This document shows, piece by piece, positions 26,301 through 41,300 of a DNA stretch of 64,000 nt. Location: the NCBI GenBank assembly GCA_000507305.1, contig DF239402.1, forward strand, positions 1 to 64,000, written 5' to 3'. Numbering within the stretch: the first letter of the stretch is position 1; every line of letters starts with the position of its first letter. A program made the translations under genes and the position numbers. The notes below the pieces were generated by a model. That model searched no databases, was not told the origin of the DNA, and saw only the letters and a list, made by a program, of their open reading frames with translations. This stretch comes from Breviolum minutum Mf 1.05b.01. Lineage: Eukaryota > Sar > Dinophyceae > Suessiales > Symbiodiniaceae.

Positions 26301-29300
26301 ACGCAGTTTGATGTCCCAAAGTGTCATGAATTGCGATTGGTTTCATATGGTTTCATCAACGTTTAGCGTCAAAGTTAAGACATAAGTAAGTAGGATTTGG
26401 CTATGGGCGGCCCAAAGCCAATTGTGAGGGTTTAAAAACTCTTGCTTGCCAGAAATCAAGGATAACAATAGAAAATAGAAAAGGCATCTTAGTAAACATT
26501 GAGTTTTCAAGTGCCTGGAACTGAAAATTTCGCTTTTTTTGCTTGAAACTTTCATCCAGCTTCACTTCTGGAATTTCGACCAGATCCTCCAGTACGGTTT
26601 TCGTGCTGATCTGTGCCTAAAAAGGGCGTTTCTCTGCTTGGTGTTGGATTGATCGATTGATGAAAGCTCCAACAAAATTGGGGTCGATGAACTTGGAAGA
26701 CCTTGGAACTTGTTACACTTGTTGTTTTGAAATCATAAAAATCAAGAAACACTTGGTGCTTCACCACCCACACAAGTAGAATGTGTTACATATGACAACA
26801 TCACATAACTTCAATTCCCCAATTTCTGCCAGGCTGTATTCATAAGCTAAAGCCTACAGCTAGAGGTGCCAAATTTCATCCAACCACAGCAGCTACCCAG
26901 GTTTGTCCGTCTTGAACGACCCCCCCTTTTGCGGGTGACGGGTTGATATACCTTCGGTTCGCGATGGGAGGTAGCAAACCCCTCAAATTCGCAGTTAAAG
27001 TGTCCCAAGTTTGTTTGTTTGGAACATTTTGTGGGTGTGACGTGTTGAATCATCTGTTTTCCATACCACTTCTGGACTTGTGCTTTGTATACTATAAGTG
27101 AATATGTAAGGACATCAAGGACTAAGATTGTTAAAGCACCAAGCGAACTAGTGCCTTCTCCAGGTTCTGTAGGTCTCACACATCTCATGCCCCACAAAGA
27201 ACAAATAATAAACAACTCCTCAACTAGTGGCGCAGCTATTTGAATTCAACTTGACTTTCACTTTGTCAGCTGAGATGCTTGCACATCAGTCTAAATGTTT
27301 TGATCTGGAAATCCACACTTACCCATAAAGAGACCTTGAAATTTCACCAATTTGTGGCAGAAACACAAAGATTTGGCACGAAAAACATCTTCTCCACTCT
27401 CCAAGGAACAACTTGGTGATATTAAAAAACTGCAAACTCGGAACACTTTGTCGTAAAAAAAAACCATGCACTGCAGAGCTGTCTCAAGCCGCACGCTTGA
27501 GGGGCCCTGAACATTAATATTAAACACTTTTTTTGATTTGAAAGTGGGCATGGGCAACCAATGGAGAAACGCTCGAAATATCATATCACTCTTATTGGAA
27601 ATCATTGACACAGGCTCTGAAATTCGTAGCATTGATTGCAAAAAAACGAGAACTGATAATAAAACGGAGAAGTGAAGACGCATGACTTAACTACATTATT
27701 GTACGTATACATATAGTATGTATACATATACATATATACATCACTATCATGAACAAGATCACCCAAATCTCTCTTTGAACCTTTGATGACCTTTGGCAAC
27801 AGTTAGATACGTTTGGATATTTCATTTCGCTTCCACCATAGTCGCCTCTCTGCCCAGTGTTTTCATTCACTCCTCCGCTTCTTGCGACGTCCCCTGCAGA
27901 TTTTCACAAATATCCACCCTGTTCAAACACCACAACCGTTCTACTAAAATATCCGAAAGAAATTCCACTTGGAATTTGGTGCAAATAAATTATAGACCGT
28001 GGGAATGCTTTCCATGTTGTGGGCTTTTATGGTCCAGTACCAAAAGCGTACAAAACCAACAAACCTTCGTTTTAAGTAGCCAAATAGTCATGTGATGTCA
28101 ATTTGCAGTCATTCCCTTCCTCCTCATCTACCCAACTGCCAGGCAACCCCGCATTAGGGGCATCTTTCTTCTTTTTCTCTCGTTCTTCTTCCTCTTCCTC
28201 ATCTTCCTCCCTCAACCTTGTTGGAAAACTGATTTTTTGTTGCTGGCTTGGTGACAACATGAACGTCCACACAAGAAACAGGATAACTCTCATGGGCGTT
28301 GAGTGGTTCGACGGGAGTGTTCATCCCCTAATAGTACAATTTGCGAAAAGACAAAGTAGCGGGGATGAGCATTTTCTGGGAGTGGGCACCGCCAGGTCAG
28401 GTTTTACCACCCAAAAATCCAGATCTTGTTGTGATCTGTCACATCCCAAAAACTGGAACCTAAAAATCACAGAATTGAAAAGGAAAATCATCTTCCAAAA
28501 ACCTCTATCATTGAGTTCCATGTTAATTTTCCAGGGTATAATGACTGTATAATGATTCCAATTATCCATATATCATCTGATCCAATGGATAACAGTGGCA
28601 ACCACTGCAACTCACTTCGATTTCCTCCCACGATCCAACTGTGTGCAGGACGTCTGGAACCAATCCATACCCTCTTCCTGACAGAAGTTTCTCGACCAAT
28701 GTTTGGGGATGAGAGCCTACATGCCAAATTACCCTCCCTGAAAAATCCATAGCACCTGAAAATGGGTGGTTGGAAGACTAGTTTCCTTTTGGTAAGGTGA
28801 CTTTTCAGGGGCTATGTTGAACTTCGGAGGGGTATGTGATTTTCTTCAACTTCAGCGAACAAAAACCATCTAAATAAATCTATAAAGACACAGGTATTTA
28901 TGGAAGATATCTGGGCTACCTGGGAGATATGAAACCCTGAAATAGAGGCCGAAGGCCGAAAGCACTACTTTCCCTCAACTTGTAACGCCAAGGTGGAACT
29001 TTTGCCAAGGTGACCGTGAACCTTAACACCGAAAACACCTGCAGCCCTGCAGCCCTGGAGAAAAAAAACATCTATGTTTTCCTCAACTCCAGCTTTGCAA
29101 TGGGTTCAAAAAGGTGAAACACATCAAATATAACAAAGGAAAGAAGTTCTGAACACCTATCAGCAAACATAAACAACAACCATGTGGTTGCAAAAGTTGC
29201 TCAAAAGAGATCCTAAAAATAAACACCACCCACTCCAAGAATCTCTGGAGCAAAGATTCTTTTCACACAATCCTGAAGCAACTAACTAATCTCATTCATC

Positions 29301-32300
29301 CAGGATTAACAAAAAACCCACCGAAAATAGGACTACGAAAGTCTACTAAAGGTTCTTCAGAGGACAATGTTTGACCCATCTCAAACATTCAGAAATCAGC
29401 TCGCAAGTTATGGGACATTTCTTTCTCTGCTGACTGCAGTGTTACCCAACCAAATCTCTGCAACACTTTAAACGGAAACTCCAACATTGATTTCCTTCGG
29501 AAAGTTGGACAGAACAAAATACAAACATATCATCAAACAAACATCCGATGTCCTCTATCGTATTCGATTCTATTGGAAGATTTACCTCCCTAAAAGAATA
29601 GGCGACTCACATCGAAGTCAGTCTCATCACCATCACCCCTCCCACATCATTTTTTGAGGGCCGACCCACCTGGCCCTCTGTGGGAACCACCCCATCTTCC
29701 GTACTGATTGGTCCATTATTTTCTTCAAAGCTTTGGGAATCCTCTTGACCTGACAGAGGTGGGGAAGGACGTTTTCATCGCATCAAGTGGCATCTGCTGG
29801 AAGATGTGGCCCTTCATACCCTCTGGAAGATTAACGGCGAAAGGAACCTACAGCCATCACTCATTTAGAAAGGAAAATGATCTGAACCAAACCTCCATGA
29901 TTATGTTCCATGTTGATCTTCAGGGTGTATTTCAAGTCTGGGAAACGCTTATGGGGTACTTGCAGATGGAATGTTGGGAAAGGAACTTTTTTCTCTTTTG
30001 AAACTTGGTCTGTTGAGTCTAGAAGTGACCAAGATACATAGGGAAACAGCAATTAGACATGTATACATGCAGTGCCCAAATAACAAATAAATAATTAATA
30101 TATAATCTAAGATATCATCATAATGTTATTACATATGAAGTATCAAATATCATAAATGTGAAAGATCCAACAAATAAACATTGCATATCATCTATATATA
30201 CGTACACATATAAATTCGAATATATACATAGACCTATACTATTGTATACTATTATACTGTCTATGTGTATGTATAATAATATGCTATTATCTACGCGTTG
30301 CTTGATTTATCTGAAAATATATTATCTACATGAAGACTCTCCGTTTGTATGTCTGAAACACATGCTTGACGCCATGTTCTCTGGAGTCCACTCCAAGGGC
30401 TTTGAAATCCGAGGAGCTTGGTCGAAGCACCAAAGACTGAGAGGTATCCTGGAGCGTAGTGGTCCTGCAGCTGTTTTCAACTGACATTCACAGCTGACGA
30501 TCACCTCAAACATATATATATATACCTACGATAGAATCATAATGATACAATTGCAAACTTATCCAGCATGTCAAATGCCTATGAAACCATTCATTTCCAT
30601 CCGCACTTTTAACTTTTAACGATGCATTGCATTACTGCATGTATACTCCAACTGTGTCAGGTTTCAGGATCTGAGCTTCACTCACGCATGTGGCACATAT
30701 GCAGGATTTCCCACCCACATCTACCGCCAAGGATTATAAATGATACACCCCGTTCTTTTTTTTTCAACCAGGCCAGGGAATATGGGCAAAATCTTAATGA
30801 AGCCCATATGATAAACCGGCCAACAGAGCCTCCATTGGTCTGGTCTAAGAACTGACGATGATGATTTTCCTTTTCCACAGGTGGGATATGTTAGTTCCCT
30901 GGAGGGTAGCTCCCGTTGTTTCGGATCTCCCGACACCTGTCCTTTCTTTTCCTCTGCGATCCGTCGACTGCATCTCTTTTAATTGCCTGGCCCATTGACG
31001 TCGCTGTCAATTTGCCCTACTCTATTTGTATCAAGGTGTAATTAGCCATAAGATCCAAGTGTTAATTTGGCTTTTCAGATTTAGGGATTTTTGAAATTTT
31101 CATTATATATGCCTATATTATCATTCACTTTAAGATTATCGCAAAAAACGCAACTTGTTTTTTTCAACCATATTTTACCTACATATTTCAAAGAACAATC
31201 AACTCCCAACATGCAAACTACAGCTCTCAGAAAAAAAGACTCCCAACCCCCCTGAAGTCGGCGGAAAAAAAACACTGCCCAAAAGTCGGGTGAATCAAAA
31301 TAACAAGGCCAAGGCACGCATGCCTTGCCTCCTGCTCCTGTCAGGGTCCACCAATCGTCCATCCATTAGATATAGGAGAGTGGGACTGTTGGGACGCTGC
31401 GGAAGTGTGGAACCATCATGAAATCATAAAACTCTTGGGACCACCACGAGATTCTGCGCAGTGGGCCAGTGATGAACATCATCAATCTCCACTAGAATAC
31501 GAAAAAAAATGATCTTGTTACATCTTCTCAACCAAACACAGCCGTATTTGAGAAAATCCATTCATATCCATTCCGAACGAGTCGCGCAGTCCTCGTATCT
31601 TCTTTTCCTCACCTGGAGGGATTCATTTGGGCGGCCGGGGCGATTTTCGTTGTGTTTTTTTTTGCCACTGCATATACTCTCCCAGAATTTATATCATGGA
31701 ACCTGAAAATGATGGTTTCCTTAAAAGGATTTTTGTTTTCCAGGGGCTGATTTTTCAGGTTCCATATTTAAATTTCGCAACCAGGATTAGATCACATCCG
31801 TCAAAGTCACAGAAGTCACAGTCCCCATAGCCATAAACAGATTTAGGTTCCATTGAAATCATTCAGGTATGTCGGGTACAGTATGTCTGCCGACTTCGAA
31901 TTTATCTTCGAAACATATTCTGCTCAGTGATGTCTCAAACTATTTTGGGGCCAGGAGCATTGATTGGGATTTCCCAGTCAACTCTAGAAATTCCAATCTA
32001 GTACAGAAGTTTCTTGCGAAACTGCGGCCCGATTTCTTCTCCAATATTTTTGTTCTCTCTTTGGCCGCTAGTGAATCAACTATGACCCCTAGTGAATCAA
32101 CTATGACACCTGGTGAACGCCCATCTTCCGAGTGTACGTATTGACACTTCAGAAATTTTCGGAGGTGCACTACGTGGGATGTAGTTCACCTGGTCTTGAT
32201 CTGGTTTTGTACATAGCGGGATAAAGTTGCTTCTGGACTGCATATAAATGTATGTTAAACTGTTTCAACAATGTATCAACCCATCCGCAATTGACTTGAA

Positions 32301-35300
32301 CTGTCCCCAACAAAAAATAGGGATGTAAAGATGGAAATCTGTGGGATCCCCTTTTTCGATGGGAATTCTACTATTATCTCCTACTTCCAAGCATTCTGTG
32401 CAGGGCTTCCCGTGGGTTTTCAGTTGCAAAAATATTTTCCTGGAATGGTACTTGGATCCCATCAAGGAAACCTTTAATAACAAAAACACAGATCCAAGAA
32501 TTAAATCAAAGTTTCACATTTTGAACAATGAACATGTGGAAAATCATATCCTACAGTACCAAATCACCCTACAAAAATGGTTGTTTAGAATGGTAGAAGA
32601 TATCCGAACCTACCTGGCCTGCTCCAATTTCTCCTCACGTGCCGCAGCTTTTGCTTTCAATCGCTCCACCTGGAAGCAAAGGAAACGTCAAAAATCGATG
32701 AGGTTAAACATTGGACATATACTTAGCATATTAATCACGTCCGATTTTCAATCATCGGTTTGTCTGATGTTGTCATGCGTCTGAATGCCTGAATGCATTT
32801 AAATATGCCAATATGAAGTATGATACCACATGTACATTGGGTTCTGCCAAAACCCTGCAATGGTGAATAATGAATGATGATATAGCTTCCTTCTTCAAAT
32901 AGTCATGATTATATAATTTCCAGCTGTTGTATAGATGGTTTCCCCTCCAAAAAAAACATATACAGTATACATATCATACATCACCAACCTCAATTTGGCA
33001 AAGTTCCATACTTGAAATCGCTCTTTCACCAACCTCAATCAAATGGATCTTTTTGTTTCCGCCTATGTCAGGCTGAAAAAACCGCGTGACTGACTGGTGG
33101 AACGCATCCAATCTGTTAATCCCGTTGGCCTGAGCGTTCCTCAAGGCATCCACACGTTCAGGCACTTTTTCCTCTGCGAAACAGCTTGAAATGGTGGAAT
33201 CTCTCTAAACATGGGAGAATGGAGAACCATTTCAGATAGATATCGACGACAGTTTAGCGTTTTGGGATTTCCGTTACCAAACTCTTGGTTGGACATTGGG
33301 TGTGTGTTACTCTTCACTTCAAAAAATGTATAATGAACGGATAAACAAACAGCATGTTTGAAAAAACAAAACAGCAGAATTGACCCACTGACTGGCTCCC
33401 CCGTCCTTCATCGCCATATGGCGAAGCAAATGGTTTTCAAACCTTTCCGAGTCCTGTCAAACATTCAACTGACAACAATTGGTTTGGAAAAAACACACTG
33501 TAGGAAAGGGAAACGGGAAATAAGAAGAAATACATAGCGGATGAAAATACCTACCAGGACCTTCCATTTTCGGGATGGGTGTTCACTCTCTGTTTTGGGC
33601 TTGTATAGCGATAACCGGGTTTTGAAGGCATGTCGATCATTTGAGTATAGTTCCTCTTCAGTTTTGGAAGGAAACTTCCACATCTGACCAGAAGAGCCTC
33701 CAACTTCACTCGTACATCTTAGAAGTAAACAGGTCAAATTTGGCATATCCGCTTCTCCCTTCAATGTCAACCTCCTGATAGATCTGTGCTTCTATATTCC
33801 CTGAGTCTTTTCTCTTCTGAGAAGACCGCTCTGAACTACAATGCTTGGAAACTCCCATTTATGACTCTGGTGGAACGAGGTGAGCGAAACTATAGAACTT
33901 GCGCGTAGCCAAACATGTCCTGAAATCTGCTGGGCTTGCCCTAGTCCAACCAAAATGTCAAGGAAAACATCAAGAAAACCAACAACCCATCCATCGGTGT
34001 GCAACAGTACAGTTTTTCTATTCTCCCTAGAACATTGGAGAAAAACTGCAATTTCCTGTTTGCTAGTGTTTTGAGGCTCTTTGCACAGAGCAACGATTGC
34101 CTAATCTTGAACGGAACAGTTGGACAAACCACACTGATTGCCATGCTGCACATTCCATCAATTGCCAGGTGTTTAAACCGTCGGTGGACGGACACCTTGT
34201 TCCTCCTTCAATACTACATTCATGTCTATAATATCACTATGAAATCATCTGCAAGGTACCTTTCTTGTTTAATCTTTCTTCAAAGCATGGGTTACTTCTG
34301 TTTTTTCATGACTTCTGCCCATCCCCCCGCATCCAAAACTCCTCTGCACGACGACAGCGAGCGGTAGTCGTGCGCTCGAACGTTTCTTTATTCCAATGTT
34401 GAGCTCTAACCTCGACTAAAGATGCCCGGCATCCCCCCCCCCGAAATCTCTCACGACTCACGACTTTTCATCTTCCAATTCGGAAAGAATCATCTAAAAA
34501 AAAACAGCTGGTACCAACAAGACCTACCAGCATTTTTTTTTATAGCTCTGAGGTCCCATACCAAAGCATCCCTTTTCCAACCAATCCTGTCATGTCTTTA
34601 CCAAACAAAAACTGGTTTCCAAGTCCGACTTCTAAAATGCACCTGTGTGTTACCCATGAAGCCGCCATTTTTGTGTCCGAGCCTGAACTTTTGAAGATTT
34701 TTGTCCTTGGAAATCTGCATCTTTGCTGCTGTTGCCCCCCCCAGAGGCTCAACTGGAAAGGTGTATACAGTAACCACCACCCAACTCGAAAAAATACCTG
34801 CCAAAAAAGGATGAAGATATCTTGGATTCAAAATGGAAAACACTATGAATCACCACGAATCACAATTGGTAGGCCGTAAAAATTCTCCATGAATGCTTCC
34901 TCACCAAGCTCTGAGGAGGGTGGTGAACATCTTCTTCAAATACCACGCTTTACAACCATCTGAAAATAGCCACCCTAAACAAAACCAACCAAAAGGGGGT
35001 TGAACCCACCATGACCTGCCCGTTAGCATCCATTCAAAAATCATTCTGCCTGACATTTGTTTATATATATAACCTCCTAGCTGTGGAGCTTTGGGGCATA
35101 TCCAAAAATCATCGATCATTCATCCCTCATCCCCCTTAACAAACCAAACATCTCAAAACCAACCAACCTTCACAAACCTACAGCCTTTACAAGTCGTCCC
35201 TGCAAAAAGCGACTTTTTCTTCTTTGCCAAGAGGCCATTTTGTCCACTTCACGTGCTGTTTTGAGGTAACTTCCTTCCAAAGGCTCTAAAGGCGGCGGCG

Positions 35301-38300
35301 GCGCCTCGACTGAAAAGTTCTAGGTGAAACTGGTGGGTTGGTCAGGACTTGATGGGTGAATTGTGGGTGTTTGGTCAACAAAAAGGTATAATTACACTGA
35401 AGTGTGTATATATCATATACTCAAAAAAATACAACATATTTTTTGCATTTGTTTCTTGGATATGCTTTGTATGTTCACCGTGGTCACGATTCAGTGTATT
35501 CACAAACGTTGCCATTGGAAAAAAACAACTGCTAGTTATTTTTCAAGAAATTTTCATCGTGGCAGGCAAGACTTCCTGTGATTCCATCAAATCAAGCAAG
35601 GCCACCATTTGAAGCAACTACAAAATCAAGGAGGTACATTGAAGAAGGGATGTAAACTCAAATTTCTGACCCACAAAATCCACTGCCAATGATGGAACTC
35701 AAAGTTGATTTGAGACACCCAAAGGTTACGAAAAATGGCCGCTATTTTGTTCTTGGTGGGTGGTACCAACCAAAGTTTCCAACTTTTTGATTATTACCAC
35801 AAATCAATTGTCAACACAAATTCGTTGAATCAGCAACACGGTTCCAAATCATTCATAGGAATTCTGAAGATGACCTGGTGCTCCACTGGTCAGTTCACCA
35901 TGGCCCCCTTCCCCCCCCCAAAAATAGAACCAACTGTCTTCCTGTTTCAAAGCCTTCAAAATTTGAGAAAGTGTTCAAGTGCAAAAACTCCCTCACCGAC
36001 TCCTCTCGCCTCAATCTTGCGCACATATCGGTAACGAAGGAGCTTGGCATGGAGGCTTTGTCCTTCCTCTTCATCGTCATCCTTACGCACCTGGCCATCA
36101 TGGCGAATATTCTTGGCCACTAGTTGTGTGGGTTACAGGAATATGATGTTTCAAGTTTCAAGATGTCATGTCATGTCATGCCACGAAATCTTTGAGTCAT
36201 AATCGTAGCAAATCCTTTATTTAGCAACAAAAAAATATGTTCATATTCTTCTTTCGCAAGCTTTATATAATACCAACGTTTTCTTCTAAAAAAGATATTA
36301 CAATCATTTACAATATATTACAACCTTCTCACCCCCTTCATCCAAACAAAAACCACCTCCAGTGGTCACAGCTAACACTCCAAACCCAGGCCTCGGTTGA
36401 CTTGACCACTGCACCCAGGCTGTGATCCGTGTCCACGCCAGCGATCAGATTTCGAAGTTCCAGCTGAGAAACAACAGAAGCTGGTTTTGAAAAATTGATC
36501 CAAGCAGGTTTTCACCGAATTTTCAACGTCTCATTCGAATTTTCGGACTTGTGTTTCTTTTATTGTTTACTAATATCATCTCATCTCATTTACAGGGGTG
36601 TCTCAATTTGGTGTTTTTTAATTTGTTGTATTCGTTTTCCTTGACAGGAACGAACCTTGGATCATCGTCCCTCATTGCAGGGAGAATTACCCCCCTTGCC
36701 GTTTGGAAAGAACTCGTGGGGTGCTGCCTCTGAAGTCCTTGTTTCGTTCCAGGTCTTGTAAAGCAAGATCTATGCTTTTATGTACATATTGCAAAGTATC
36801 ATTTGAATTCACTTACTGCAAATTGTAAGCAACATACACAATTGAATACCTTTCAACAATATCCAACCTAGTAGTCAAGTACAAATAGCAATGGGTTCAT
36901 GCTATTACATAATTTTGCTTCATCAATGGAAGGACATCTTCCGGCTTATCATCACCCTTGGAGATGGAGAAAAATCATACCGTGGAGTCATGGTGTTACA
37001 TCATGTTCTCTTAAACATCCAATCATACCTTGGAATGGGAGGTGTGATGGTTGGTATCCTGGAAATTAACAAATATCATCAAATATCTATAAGCAAACTC
37101 AACAGAAAATATATACGCAAGGAAACCCCTCCACTTTGAGGAAGCACACCAATATTGTTTTTAGCATCAGCTCCGTAGACAAGACTGGACCCTCTCTTCT
37201 AAGTTACCTATGCTTGGGTCCATCAACTATCGCAAAACTATGGGGACTTCATACCAAAAAATTGGGCGTATTCATGGTAAAATAAACCCAAAAAAGATCA
37301 ACTGAAACTAATGAGCACAAGAAACCCAAACTGGATATTGAGAGCTTTCTAAAATGCTTCATCACCACAATACATCACCGAGACAAAAAAACGCAGCCAT
37401 TCACCCGGTTGGCACCGCAACGCTATCAATCTCAGCCGTCAAAGCTTTCGAGTCAACGATGGGCGCCTCGTCACGGTGGGATGAAACAAATCAACTCGAA
37501 AGAGCTCACATGATGACATGCTTAAAATGATAGATACAACATGACTATATTGACTATGATATAACTGTTATTGGAAATGTCTACAGTGGTATTTTGGTAA
37601 TTGATTGTTTTTTCTTTTGTAATGATCTTTTAATCTCAATGTCGTCTGATGTAAACTTCCATGAAGCTCCATACCCATCACCCACAGGAGAACATATGGC
37701 AAGTGTTCACTCAAGTCTCTTGCATTGCATTCAATTGGGAAGTTCCACAGGAAATAAAATAAATATATCATATATAAATTCACAAACGTTCTCAGCTTTC
37801 CAATGTCACAAAACATCCAAAAAATCTGCAGTGAGGTGAGATCTTTAAAGCAAATGTTTAGTCATACCCTTGGCAGCAAGAACTCCGCTATCTTGAGGCT
37901 CCACTCAAAACAGGTGGCCATAGTGCTCACCCGCGCGTGACAGCTCCAGTTACACGTTATTTGCTCGTTAGTTTGGCGGACAGAAATTCTCCATTGCTCA
38001 TTAGACTCATCACCAAGCACCATTTAGATCGGAATGTTCCGGAATGTTCGTTGGTGTTTTGTCTTCTCAACGTTCGCCATCATCCCTCCCCCCCCCTAGA
38101 AATCATTCCCGTTCATATTATAGCTATATATAGGCATCTTGTTTGGAGACATCGCCCCAAAAAAGTCCCCACAATTTTGCTTCCATGCAACAAACATTTC
38201 TTGAGGGTAAACAATGTTTGGGTGTCATCTTTCCGTACCCTTCCAACCTTGTTGTGGGTCGTCACCTCGGACAAACGCCTGGCGTTTTGGAGGTAGTTCG

Positions 38301-41300
38301 CTGGTTGGGGATGATGGTTTTTACGTCGGCTGTTTTCCTTTATTTGGGTGAAAATCACCCCAAGTGACACGGTTCTGTTTCGTTTTTGTTTTTTTGTTTG
38401 TTTGGAAAGGGGTTCTTATCCTAGTACACCAGTAAACTTAAGCATCCATCTATTAGCATTGGTTGATTTATATATGCACATCAAACAAATTTGAGGAACT
38501 AAAGTAACTACAGTAATACAATCTCATAAATCTCATAATCAAAAAAAACACTGGACAATTCCATCAATACTTGCGGTTCCGCCAAACTGTGATTCCTTGC
38601 ACCGACGTCTTGTTTTGTAGGAATCTCAGTTTTGCACCTTGATCAACCTCCACCGAGAAATATTGCAAAAGGCAATATAAGTGCGGGAATTGTTTGTGAT
38701 TGTTTGAAACAAATTCAACCGACAATCAACAAACATCAAACACAAAATAATACAAAATATACAAAATCAACAACCACTTCAACAACCCCCCTGCATGGCA
38801 AACGAATCAATCTACCCAACCCGGCCATCAGAACTCACCTGTCTTTGTTCCCTCGAGGGCTTCCATCACCCGAGGAGAAATGTTGGATGGCCTTGCGGTT
38901 TCATGGAAATTCCAGGCATGCAACAAAAACATGGGTCACCTTAATAAAGACTAGGGCTCAAGCCCCCAACCCAATTGAGCATTTAAGCTAGTTACTAGTC
39001 ATTTGGTATGGAACTTGGTCATCCCCCATTTGCTCAATTTGGTAAGGAGTGCATCCTAAAATCTTGTAGTTTTGCTGGACCAAGCTGCTCCCTGTTGCAC
39101 TTGGCGATTTGGAAAAGTTTCTGAGAGACCACCAGCTATTTTCTGTGGTGGATATGTGATGATACGTGCATATCGATGTGTAAATTCATGTATAAAGTTC
39201 TCTTTCTTGCTACTCAGCTATGAAACATCGAGAATGCAGTCCCTATGCCACCTTAAGGAAACATCTTTCCGGGAGAAATCTCCGTGTTGTCGACACTGTC
39301 AACGTCGAACGTCTTTCAATCATTGGTCTGCTTGGCATTGCATGGTCAAAGATTGTGGCACAGTACACTTTATTTTTCGACCCTGGCGACATGAGATTCT
39401 CGAAAGGGATTCCAGCTAGTATACCAAGCCCTTCTCTTGTTGCATCCTTGCCCCTACTTCATCCTGCCTGGCTGTTCTTCTCCACCACCTGTCAACAAAA
39501 ACACAAATCACAACCACTGGTACTCTATGTGAAAAACACCCAAAAATGAGCGAACTCTGCCGCAGCTTCGTGGTCAAAGTTTCGTTCGCAAGCGAAACTT
39601 GTATCAAATCACCAGGGCCAGCAAATTTTCCCTGATAAAGAAGGGACATCGAGGTCTTTATGCCCTAAAAATACCGTTTGTGGATGACATCAGCGTGTTT
39701 GACCCGTGCCATGCGGGTGCCTCATTTCGACTCGCCACCGAATGGGAGATGGCCGGTGCACCTGAGGTGAAGGTTTCAAAGACTAAACATGGTGAGAAAC
39801 ATACCGCCGTAGTAAGGATACTACCATAGGATCCATGGGACTGGTATAATTACTATTATATGAATGGTTGATTTTTATGATAAATGTATAAGCAAATATG
39901 CAAGTCCCATGGATTCCATGGATTCTATGGGATAGTAACTCCCATTTATAAGCCATAAAGAGACGATTTGGAAGGGGTCCCACAACCCCGGTGAACGGGG
40001 ACTTAAGATCATCCTGGTTATTGAAACGTTTAACTGTTGTTTTTGAAAAATCATCATACACTTTCTTTCATAAGAATCCTTTTTGGACTGAAATCCTCGC
40101 AGGTGTTTTTTGTTGACAAATTACAACTACAAATTTGATCATGTTTTCGCAATCTTCACATGCAGGATTTCCAGGCATTTCCTTCATACTGCACAACCGC
40201 CCGGCCTCGATGTCGAAAACGGTATGTTCGGTCTCCTCACCAAAGCTTTCCCGGCTGACTTTGCAAATCATTTTTTGGAAAAACTCGAGAAAAACATCAT
40301 CATCATCTCAAAGTTGACTGAGATGTATCTTGATATTCATCATGCATGTATTTATTTTCATGACGTTCTTTCAAAGAAAAAAGCAATGCCGGGGGCCCGT
40401 AGTACTATTCGATCATCTCATGGCGCCTGTATCAGCTGAAGTCGCTGAAGTCGCGGCCAACAAAGATGGCCTGTTTGTTTTACGTTTTTCTGGAAGATCT
40501 TGACAAAACGAAAGGGGGGTAGCGTCTGATCATATTTAAATAAACAAGTTCGCAATTGAAGCACTCAATGATCTAATGATGTACCCTTTTATACATGTAA
40601 TTATATATACTATCCNTATACCCTACAAGTCCAAAGGCCAAGTTTAACGAGGTCGTTTGTAGAAGGCCTAGTTTTACGAGGTCGTCAAGTTCCAATACAA
40701 AATCGCGCTTTTTTCACCAAAGCTTGCAAATCATCACCGTGCCCACGCTCTAGCCACATTGGTCCTGCAAAAAAGCACCATCAATCACACCAAAAACCGT
40801 CGAAAAAGTTGTCAAGAACAACTTTCAAAAGAACACCTGTCCTTCGAATGCGCTTCTTCGCGGTTTTGAACCTGCCAACCAAGAGTTTTGAGTGAATATC
40901 ATTCTGAATCTGATGTTAATGATGTGGCATTCATTATGATTTTTTCAAGATTTCACCAGTACCAAGCAAAAAAACAATGCATTTTTTCTGAATTCTGGCC
41001 TCAACCTGGCAACTTTGATCAGGAATTTCTCCATGAAACGTCCACTAACAGTCGCAGAAACTTTCTTGATCATTCCAATTGAGTCTTCTTCCGAGAAGCA
41101 ATGCCAATGCCTGCTGTTCATTCCTAAGATGAAATGGCCCAGGACCACTGCGAATCTCAACACCAAGTGGCCAAATGATTTCAGAAACAACTTGTTGCAA
41201 GAAAAGGTCTCAGGCATTTTGTTCTATGCAGCGTGTGCTTGAATAAGTGCATTTTCGGCTTAAGTAGCCAGCACATAAGGCCCAGCCTGCATCGGGGAAG

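Noticed and set aside
30158-30310. AT-rich plus-strand ORF with many Tyr/Ile
   Set aside because: Composition effect of an AT-rich tract with TATATA runs.
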